A stretch of 64,000 bases of DNA from Streptomyces humidus (GTDB taxonomy: Bacteria; Actinomycetota; Actinomycetes; Streptomycetales; Streptomycetaceae): assembly GCF_014649655.1 (NCBI RefSeq), contig NZ_BMTL01000014.1:124001-188000 (forward strand), read 5' to 3'. The notes below the pieces were generated by a model, which made no database searches, was not told where the DNA came from, and saw only the letters and a program-made list of their open reading frames with translations. This document shows, piece by piece, positions 58,985 through 64,000 of the stretch (position 1 is the first letter of the stretch; each line of letters begins with the position of its first letter). Both the position numbers and the translations under genes were made by a program.

Positions 58985-59944
58985 ATGAGCACCAATATCC
59001 TGCGCACGTCCGGCGGCTGGTGGGTGGTCCGCGGCGACCGGGCCGTCTCCGTCGACACGAAGGCCGTCACCACGGCCGAGCTGATCGCCGACCGTGATGC
59101 CGTACGAGAGGCGGCTCTTTCGGCCGACGCGGGCACGCCGGTCGCCGACCTGGTCGCACTCTCGCCGGTGACCACCCCCTGCCGGGTCGTCGCCCAGATG
59201 GTCAACTACCGGAGTCACGCCCGTGATTCGGGCTTCACCGGTGACATCCCGCCCGCCTTCTTCCGCAAGGCGTCCGGCTCGGTCAGCGGACCCTGCGACG
59301 CTGTCGTGCGCCCCTCCCACGTGGAGTTCCTCGACTACGAGATCGAACTCGGGCTCGTCATGGGCGCGTCCCTGCCCGTCGGCACCGTGGTGGAGGAGCG
59401 TGATCTGCCTGCCTACGTCGCCGGGCTCGTCATCACCGACGACGTCAGCGCCCGTGACGTACAGCTGACCAAGACCCAGTTCTACGAGAGCAAGTCGTAC
59501 CCCACCTTCACGCCCACCGGCCCGCACCTTGCCCTGCTGGAGCCGGAGGACTTCGCCCATCTCTTCGATCTCCGGCTGCGGTTGTCCGTCAACGGCGAGC
59601 TGCGTCAGGACCGCACCCTCGCCGACATGATCGTCCGCCCGGCGCAGGCCCTGACCCTGCTGGCCCGGTTCCAGACCCTCGACTCCGGCGATCTGCTGCT
59701 GACCGGCACGCCCGGCGGCACGGCTCTGAAGGCTCCGCCGAAACCGGTCGAGAAGATCGGCGCGCTGCTGCCGCCCGCGGTGAAGTGGAAGGCGTTCTTC
59801 AAGTCGCAGGCGAAGAACCCGCACTACCTGCACCCGGGTGACGTGATCACGGCGACGATCGCGACGCCGGACGGCCGGATCGACCTCGGCGAACAGCGAA
59901 CCCCCGTCCGGACCCCGGTGAGAACGGAAGCGAGCCGCACATGA
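58985..59944 (+). CDS. Fumarylacetoacetate hydrolase-family protein
   Basis: Enzyme of 319 residues of the FAH/HpaG/MhpD superfamily. Catalytic and metal-binding region: VAQMVNYRSHARDSG, VEFLDYEIELGLVMGASLP, VITDDVSARDVQLTK, YPTFTPTGPHL and LLLTGTPGGTALKAPP. After ring cleavage it would hydrolyse or decarboxylate/hydrate the 2-oxo intermediate. The start ATG has GAAGG before it. Its stop overlaps the start of the hydroxylase by four bases (ATGA), so the two are translationally coupled. Confidence 0.9.
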   Translation: MSTNILRTSGGWWVVRGDRAVSVDTKAVTTAELIADRDAVREAALSADAGTPVADLVALSPVTTPCRVVAQMVNYRSHARDSGFTGDIPPAFFRKASGSVSGPCDAVVRPSHVEFLDYEIELGLVMGASLPVGTVVEERDLPAYVAGLVITDDVSARDVQLTKTQFYESKSYPTFTPTGPHLALLEPEDFAHLFDLRLRLSVNGELRQDRTLADMIVRPAQALTLLARFQTLDSGDLLLTGTPGGTALKAPPKPVEKIGALLPPAVKWKAFFKSQAKNPHYLHPGDVITATIATPDGRIDLGEQRTPVRTPVRTEASRT

Positions 59945-61524
59945 CCGTCGGACACGACAGGGCAGACGTACCCGTGGTGATCATCGGCGCCGGACCGGTG
60001 GGCGTGACCGCCGCTCTCCTCCTGGCCCGGCGCGGCGTCCGCACCCTCGTCCTCGAACGTCACCAGGACGTCTACCCCCTGCCCCGTGCCGTCGCCACCG
60101 ATGACGAGGTCCGCAGGATCCTCCAGGCCGCGGGCGTGGGGGAGGAGTTCGCCGCGATCGCCCGCCCGGCCGACGGACTGCGGCTGCTGGACGCCCGTCA
60201 CCGGGTGATGGCCGAGTTCCGCCGCACCGGGCACGGCCACCACGGCTACCCGCAGACCAGCATGTTCGACCAGCCCCGGCTGGAGCGACTGCTGCGCGAC
60301 GCCCTCGCCCGCCACCCGGAATGCGAACTGCGCGGCGGCGTGGAGGTCACCGTCGTCGGCCCGGACACCGCCGGCCCCGTCCGCGTGACCTACCGCGACG
60401 ACGACGGCGAGCACCAGCTGTGGGCCGAGGCGGTCCTGGGTTGTGACGGTGCGAACGGCCTCACCCGCGCCGCCGTCGGCGCCGTGTGGGAGGACCTGCG
60501 CTTCGAGGAGCGCTGGACCGTCGTCGACGTCCGCACGACCGCCGACGTCCGCTGCTGGGAGGGCGTCGACCAGGTCTGCGACCCGCACCGACCGGCGACG
60601 TTCATGCGTGTCGGCGAGGACCGCTACCGCTGGGAGTTCCGGCTGCGGGACGGTCAGGAGCCGGTCCGCGAGCTGGTCGCCCCGTGGCTGCCGCACTCGA
60701 ACGACGACGACTTCGAGATCGTCCGCGAGACGCAGTACACCTTCCGGGCGCGCCTCGCCGACCGCTGGCGCAGCGGGCGGGTCTTCCTCCTCGGCGACGC
60801 CGCCCACCTCACCCCGCCGTTCATCGGGCAGGGCCTGTGCGCGGGCCTGCGCGACGCCTACAACCTCACCTGGAAGCTCGCCCGCGTCCTTCAACACGGC
60901 TGCGCGGAGGAGTTGTTGGACACCTACGAGAGCGAACGCAAGCCGCACGCCCGGCACGTGATCCGCCTCGCTGTCGCCATGGGCTGGGCCATGACCGGCG
61001 GGCAGGACGGCGCCGCCGCACTGCGCCGCGGACTTCTCGCGGCGGCCTGCCGCATACCCGGCCTGACCGCGCTGGCCGGCCGCGACCTCAGCCCGCCCCT
61101 GACCCCCGGCCCCCTCGTCCGCCGCCGCCTGCGCAGAGGCCTGGCGGGCACCCACTGCCCGCAACCGTGGGTCACCGCCGACGGACGGCGTACCCGTTTC
61201 GACGAGTTGCTCGGCGACTCCTTCGCCTTCCTCACCGCCGCCGAACCGTGGCCCTCGCTGGACGCCCTGGGCCAAGGGCTCGGCGTCCGGGTGATCCCAG
61301 TGACCGAGCTCGGCGACGACGGCGCCCTCGCCGCCTGGCTGCGCGCGGGCCGCGCGGACGCCGTGCTGCTGCGCCCCGACCGTGTCGTCGTGGACGTCGT
61401 CCCGTCCGGGGGCCGGGACTTCACCGACACCGCCGGCTGGGCGCCCCTCCTGCACACCGCCCGCAGCACCCCTTCACCCCGGCGGACCTCCGGCGAGAGC
61501 CCGCTGAAGGGTGTCACACGCTGA
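59941..61524 (+). CDS. FAD-dependent aromatic hydroxylase (MhpA-like)
   Basis: Flavoprotein monooxygenase of 527 residues. FAD Rossmann VVIIGAGPVGVTAALLLARRG, second FAD motif VFLLGDAAHLTPPFIGQGLCAGLRD, the DG motif VLGCDGANGLTR, and a C-terminal thioredoxin-like domain (DELLGDSFAFLTAAEPW). It would hydroxylate a phenolic acid such as a hydroxyphenyl-propionate or a related ring using NAD(P)H and oxygen, feeding the extradiol dioxygenase upstream. The start is translationally coupled with the FAH-family gene. A fourth ORF begins three bases after the stop but is broken (61527-61805). Confidence 0.9.
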   Translation: MTVGHDRADVPVVIIGAGPVGVTAALLLARRGVRTLVLERHQDVYPLPRAVATDDEVRRILQAAGVGEEFAAIARPADGLRLLDARHRVMAEFRRTGHGHHGYPQTSMFDQPRLERLLRDALARHPECELRGGVEVTVVGPDTAGPVRVTYRDDDGEHQLWAEAVLGCDGANGLTRAAVGAVWEDLRFEERWTVVDVRTTADVRCWEGVDQVCDPHRPATFMRVGEDRYRWEFRLRDGQEPVRELVAPWLPHSNDDDFEIVRETQYTFRARLADRWRSGRVFLLGDAAHLTPPFIGQGLCAGLRDAYNLTWKLARVLQHGCAEELLDTYESERKPHARHVIRLAVAMGWAMTGGQDGAAALRRGLLAAACRIPGLTALAGRDLSPPLTPGPLVRRRLRRGLAGTHCPQPWVTADGRRTRFDELLGDSFAFLTAAEPWPSLDALGQGLGVRVIPVTELGDDGALAAWLRAGRADAVLLRPDRVVVDVVPSGGRDFTDTAGWAPLLHTARSTPSPRRTSGESPLKGVTR

Positions 61525-61526
61525 CC

Positions 61527-61805
61527 GTGCCCGAGCCTTTCACGACGCTGGATCCGCAGGCCGGGGTGCTGACCGTGGAGCGGATGCCCGACGGCCACTG
61601 GTCCACCGGCGCCGCCCTCGACCAGTCCCACCACGCCCTGCGCGACCTGGACGTCGGCAAGAGCGACGTCGGCCATCTGCCGTCACGCGGCATCCAGGGC
61701 CCGGATCGCTGCTCGCCTCTGTCGACGGCCTACGCTCCGTCATCCCCGTCAAGAGCGTCAACACCGGCCCCTCGCCCAGGTACCACTACTACAAACGCGG
61801 CGTGA
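61527..61805 (+). pseudogene. Broken fourth gene of the meta-cleavage operon
   Basis: A GTG three bases after the hydroxylase stop starts a frame reading VPEPFTTLDPQAGVLTVERM and DGHWSTGAALDQSHHALRDL for about 55 residues. It then turns into low-complexity sequence and ends at 61805. From about 61703 another frame carries Tn3 transposase sequence, so the gene seems cut by a transposon insertion followed by deletion. I do not recognise the family. Confidence 0.45.
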
Positions 61806-61819
61806 CCTGGCTCAATGCA
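61703..61819 (+). mobile_element. Tn3-family transposase relic
   Basis: One frame reads GSLLASVDGLRSVIPVKSVN then TGPSPRYHYYKRGVTWLNA. This matches the conserved core of Tn3/Tn4556-type transposases (VDGLRFVVPVxxxNAGPSPKY.GxKRGVTWLNA) and stops abruptly after WLNA. No terminal inverted repeat or resolvase is visible. It is a 39-codon remnant. Confidence 0.7.
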
Positions 61820-61833
61820 TTGCGTCCACCGGG

Positions 61834-62060
61834 TCACGGCGGTCCCGCCGGGCTTGAGGTTCCTGGGCGGTCGTACTCCTGTACCGCGGCTGCGGCCAGA
61901 TGCCCGGTACCGCACGCCGGGTCGAGGAGGATCAGTCCGTCCTGTGCCGGGCCGAGGCGGACGGCGGGGGCGGATCCGTGCCGTCAGGGCGGCGAGTTGC
62001 GGCGGGGTGGCGCCGAGCGCCTCGGATCGCGGCCAGAGGAGAAGGCCGCTGACGGCGCCC
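61834..62060 (-). pseudogene. N-6 adenine DNA methylase relic
   Basis: The minus strand reads GSAPAVRLGPAQDGLILLDPACGTGHLAAAAVQEYDRPG; DPACGTG is the SAM-binding motif of N-6 DNA methylases. A TGA stop lies just upstream in this frame. A neighbouring frame continues with LGATPPQLAALTARI, which suits the helix before the motif, so a frameshift separates them. The remainder of the enzyme is absent. It abuts the Tn3 relic. Confidence 0.55.
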
Positions 62061-62080
62061 TGTTCTGAGCCGTCGGCATG

Positions 62081-62129
62081 ACAACGGGCTTGCTCACGTC
62101 ACCACAAGTGCCGTGAGCAAGCCCGTTGT
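62081..62129. terminator. 18-bp perfect hairpin, bidirectional terminator
   Basis: ACAACGGGCTTGCTCACG, a 13-base loop, then CGTGAGCAAGCCCGTTGT. It lies 25 bases after the stop of the minus-strand DUF397 gene (62154) and is likely its terminator. An 18-bp perfect stem is unusually strong. Confidence 0.8.
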
Positions 62130-62153
62130 TCCGCTCAGAAGCCGTACTCGGCC

Positions 62154-62360
62154 CTACTCCACCGTGAGCGCGACGAACGCCGCCCACTCGCCCCGGCCGA
62201 CCCGCAGCACCGGCCCGTCACCCAGGGCCTTCGAGTCCCGTACGTACACGGCGTCAAGGCCGGCGGCCACCTCGACGCAGTTGCCACCTCCCGAGCCGCT
62301 GTAGCTGCTCTTGAACCAGCGCAGCCCGTTCACGTTCTCGGACACCTGCTCCACGCTCAT
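62154..62360 (-). CDS. DUF397-family small protein
   Basis: Conserved actinobacterial protein of 68 residues: NGLRWFKSSYSGSGGGNCVE near the start, VAAGLDAVYVRDSKALGDGP, then WAAFVALTV. DUF397 proteins pair with XRE/DUF5753 regulators and may be antagonists or toxin-antitoxin-like partners. Its ATG overlaps the stop of the upstream XRE gene (ATGA at 62357-62360), so the two are co-translated. Confidence 0.93.
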   Translation of the reverse strand: MSVEQVSENVNGLRWFKSSYSGSGGGNCVEVAAGLDAVYVRDSKALGDGPVLRVGRGEWAAFVALTVE

Positions 62361-63223
62361 GTCTCTCCCACCAGCCGTTCAATGAGCCGCGCAGACTCGA
62401 CGCCGTTCAAAGCTTGCGACCGCAGCTTGCCATACCGCAACCCGAAGGCACTGACCTCTGTTGGATCATGCACGACGCACCCGACATCCTGAGACTCGAT
62501 GTAACCAAGGTGCTGGTGCTCCTTGGTCTCCAGAACCACAAACGGGCCGTTCAGACCGGAGTGGAGCCCGCACGCGGCAGGCATGACCTGGACCTCCACG
62601 TTCCGCAACGCCCCGACCATCAAGAGGTGTTGCCATTGTTCGCGCATGACGTCCCTGTCGCCAACCGGATTCCGCAGCGCCTCCTCACCGATGATGAACG
62701 ACAGCTCTGCGAGCGGCACTCGGGTCAGCAGCTTCTGCCGACTCAGTCGCGCTTCCGTGTGCTGGTCGATGATCTCCTCGCTGAGCGGTGGGCAGTGCCC
62801 GGCGAACAGAGCGCGTGCGTATGCCTCGGTCTGCAGGAGCCCCGACACCAGCAGCGGCTCATACTCGAACCGGCTGACCGCCTCCGCCTCGAAGAGCGCG
62901 AAGTTCCTGAAGAACCTCGGCAACTTGGCCCGATCCACCTCCCCCTGGAGCGCGTCCAGCACCCCGCCCGCCTCCAGTGCCCGTTCCGCCGCCACGGTGA
63001 ACGCCGCCTTCGCCGGCCGCCGACCCTGTTCCACCGAGGCCACCTGCTCCAGCGAGTAGCCGATCACGTCCCCGAGTTGCTGTTGGTTCAGCCCGGCCCG
63101 CTTGCGCAGGTACTGCAACAGCACCCCGTACGCCGACCATTCGCCCGGCGCGTCGGGCACGTCGTCCTTCGTCTTCGCGCCCCGCCCCGTCCGCGTCTCC
63201 CGTGCGTCCCGTACCGTCCTCAC
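62357..63223 (-). CDS. XRE-family regulator with DUF5753 (Scr1-type)
   Basis: Regulator of 288 residues. N-terminal helix-turn-helix (about 35-85: YLRKRAGLNQQQLGDVIGYSLEQVASVEQG) and C-terminal DUF5753 (about 105-280: FEYEPLLVSGLLQTEAYARAL, NVEVQVMPAACGLHSGLNGPF, GLRYGKLRSQALN). It is the DNA-binding half of the widespread Streptomyces pair with DUF397. The first 30 residues are charged; a start closer to the HTH is possible. It is divergent from an RsbW-like ATPase gene with a 226-bp gap. Confidence 0.92.
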   Translation of the reverse strand: MRTVRDARETRTGRGAKTKDDVPDAPGEWSAYGVLLQYLRKRAGLNQQQLGDVIGYSLEQVASVEQGRRPAKAAFTVAAERALEAGGVLDALQGEVDRAKLPRFFRNFALFEAEAVSRFEYEPLLVSGLLQTEAYARALFAGHCPPLSEEIIDQHTEARLSRQKLLTRVPLAELSFIIGEEALRNPVGDRDVMREQWQHLLMVGALRNVEVQVMPAACGLHSGLNGPFVVLETKEHQHLGYIESQDVGCVVHDPTEVSAFGLRYGKLRSQALNGVESARLIERLVGET

Positions 63224-63449
63224 AGCCTCACGTCCTTCCCATCACGCTCCGCGCCCCGCCACGGCCGCGTTCGCCACCGGTCCATGCCCAACGCGACGCG
63301 TGGGAAAGGGGATACGCGCCGGACCCGTACAACGCCCGTACAAGCCACGTACAACCAAGCCCGAGGCCGCCCGCCCACTCCGTACGACGAGGACGGCGTA
63401 CGGGCGTCGTACCTGGTCAGCGGGCCGTGCGCCCGGTGACGCTGACACC

Positions 63450-63911
63450 GTGACACACCAACACCTCACCGACGAGGCGAAGCCGCCGCCGGCTCCCGTC
63501 CGCCAACTGACCTTGCGTTTCAGCAGCACCGGACGCGGCGCGCGCCTCGCCCGCCGGCTCGCCGTCCAGCAGTTCACCGAGTGGACCGGGCTCCCGTACG
63601 ACGCCGACCCGGCCCGCGCCGTCGCCCTCGTCACCGCCGAGCTGGCGTCCAACGCGGTCCGCCACGGCAGCCTCCCCGGCCGGGACTTCCGGCTGACGCT
63701 GCACCTCTTGCCGGACCGCTTCCGCGTCGAGGTGACGGACAGCCGCCCCGAACGGCTGCCCCCGCCCGTGACGGCGCGGCCCGCCGACGAGACGTCGGGC
63801 CGCGGCCTGCTCCTGGTCGAGGCCTACGCCGACGATTGGGGAAGCACCGTCCGCGACGCGTACACGAAGACGGTCTGGGCGGAGGTACTGCTCCCCACCA
63901 CCGGAGCTTGA
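63450..63911 (+). CDS. ATP-binding protein, RsbW-like anti-sigma kinase (HATPase_c_2)
   Basis: Single-domain ATPase of about 153 residues from a GTG at 63450. GHKL fold: N-box VTAELASNAVRHG (Asn and surrounding helix), G1 EVTDSRPERLPP, G2 TSGRGLLLVEAYADDWG. It would phosphorylate a STAS anti-anti-sigma factor or hold a sigma factor. It completes the common DUF397/XRE/ATPase trio. The start has no strong ribosome site. The open frame extends upstream but is Arg/Pro-rich there. Confidence 0.85.
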   Translation: MTHQHLTDEAKPPPAPVRQLTLRFSSTGRGARLARRLAVQQFTEWTGLPYDADPARAVALVTAELASNAVRHGSLPGRDFRLTLHLLPDRFRVEVTDSRPERLPPPVTARPADETSGRGLLLVEAYADDWGSTVRDAYTKTVWAEVLLPTTGA

Positions 63912-63937
63912 GCCGGCCGGCCCACTCCGCGTCCGGG

Positions 63938-64000
63938 TCAGGCCCGGCGGAAGCCGCCGCCGAGGCCGGCGAACGAGACCGCCACCGACCGGAGCAGTGC
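63938..64000 (-). CDS. C-terminal end of a gene cut by the window edge
   Basis: The minus-strand frame from the window end reads ALLRSVAVSFAGLGGGFRRA and stops at 63938-63940. It is open for all 20 visible codons, with the GC-rich third positions of real genes. Too little is present to name it. Confidence 0.4.
   Translation of the reverse strand, partial: ALLRSVAVSFAGLGGGFRRA

Noticed and set aside
21102..61524. Secondary-metabolite biosynthetic cluster
   Set aside because: No polyketide synthase, NRPS, terpene cyclase or lanthipeptide genes occur; the oxidase, PLP decarboxylase and aromatic operon are separate units with their own promoters.
1..64000. Search for rRNA, tRNA, CRISPR arrays and complete insertion sequences
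   Set aside because: I saw no tRNA-like cloverleaf, rRNA consensus, spaced repeat array or transposase with terminal repeats; only the Tn3 core fragment was found.

Overview
The window is chromosomal DNA from a high-GC actinomycete, almost certainly Streptomyces or a close relative. The signs are extreme GC with GC-rich third codon positions, frequent GTG starts, several SpoIIE-type phosphatases with anti-sigma-like kinase domains, a DUF397/Scr1-type XRE/ATPase trio, an SCO5918-like protein beside a cold-shock gene, and many secreted multi-domain hydrolases. I saw no rRNA, tRNA, CRISPR array or intact mobile element. Several places contain gene relics.

Layout. (1) 0-12.4 kb: a secreted beta-helix protein, an orphan NIT/HAMP sensor kinase, and a xylose-type (XylFGH) sugar ABC transporter whose ATPase gene is a headless, frameshifted relic. 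Next come a GAF/PAS/SpoIIE/HATPase phosphatase translationally coupled to a second XylF-like binding protein, a zinc-ribbon protein, a secreted beta-propeller protein, and a LuxR-type regulator whose receiver domain has lost its phosphorylation residues. (2) 12.5-16.4 kb: a PBP4-type D,D-carboxypeptidase, a membrane protein with a large soluble region, and a surface-type protein with two copies of the same motif. (3) 16.4-19.1 kb: a decayed zone with a DHFR-like reductase, a headless thioredoxin, a GtrA fragment, an identical 35-bp direct repeat 2 kb apart, and a small secreted cysteine protein. (4) 19.3-36.8 kb: two alpha/beta hydrolases, an L-glutamate-oxidase-like flavoprotein, a secreted metal hydrolase with an F5/8C domain, a TetR regulator, a divergent pair of SpoIIE phosphatases (one with a mutated active-site motif), a LysA-like PLP decarboxylase and two large membrane proteins, with an SDR fragment between the membrane proteins.

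(5) 37.2-52.9 kb is the most striking region. Eight consecutive secreted carbohydrate-active enzymes lie on one strand: beta-helix hydrolase, SGNH/CE3-like esterase, GH54, GH27, GH39-like clan-A enzyme, GH59, GH29 and CE1-like esterase. Every one carries an R-type (ricin/CBM13-like) lectin module. Two promoter-like intergenic regions containing AACGTT-core palindromes precede genes 1 and 3, and a 13-bp GC hairpin ends the set. The predicted activities (arabinofuranose, galactose/arabinopyranose, galactoside, fucose, acyl and feruloyl esters) suggest side-chain trimming of a plant arabinogalactan or arabinogalactan-protein. This substrate is inferred, not shown.

(6) 53-57 kb: a cold-shock protein with a hairpin leader, an SCO5918-like protein, an RNase J, a small zinc-ribbon protein and a DUF302 protein. 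(7) 57-61.8 kb: a TetR repressor divergent from an aromatic meta-cleavage operon (extradiol dioxygenase, FAH-family hydrolase, FAD hydroxylase). Two matching palindromes sit in the promoter. A fourth operon ORF is broken by a Tn3-family transposase relic next to a DNA-methylase relic. (8) 62-64 kb: a DUF397 / XRE-DUF5753 / HATPase trio and the end of one further gene at the window edge.
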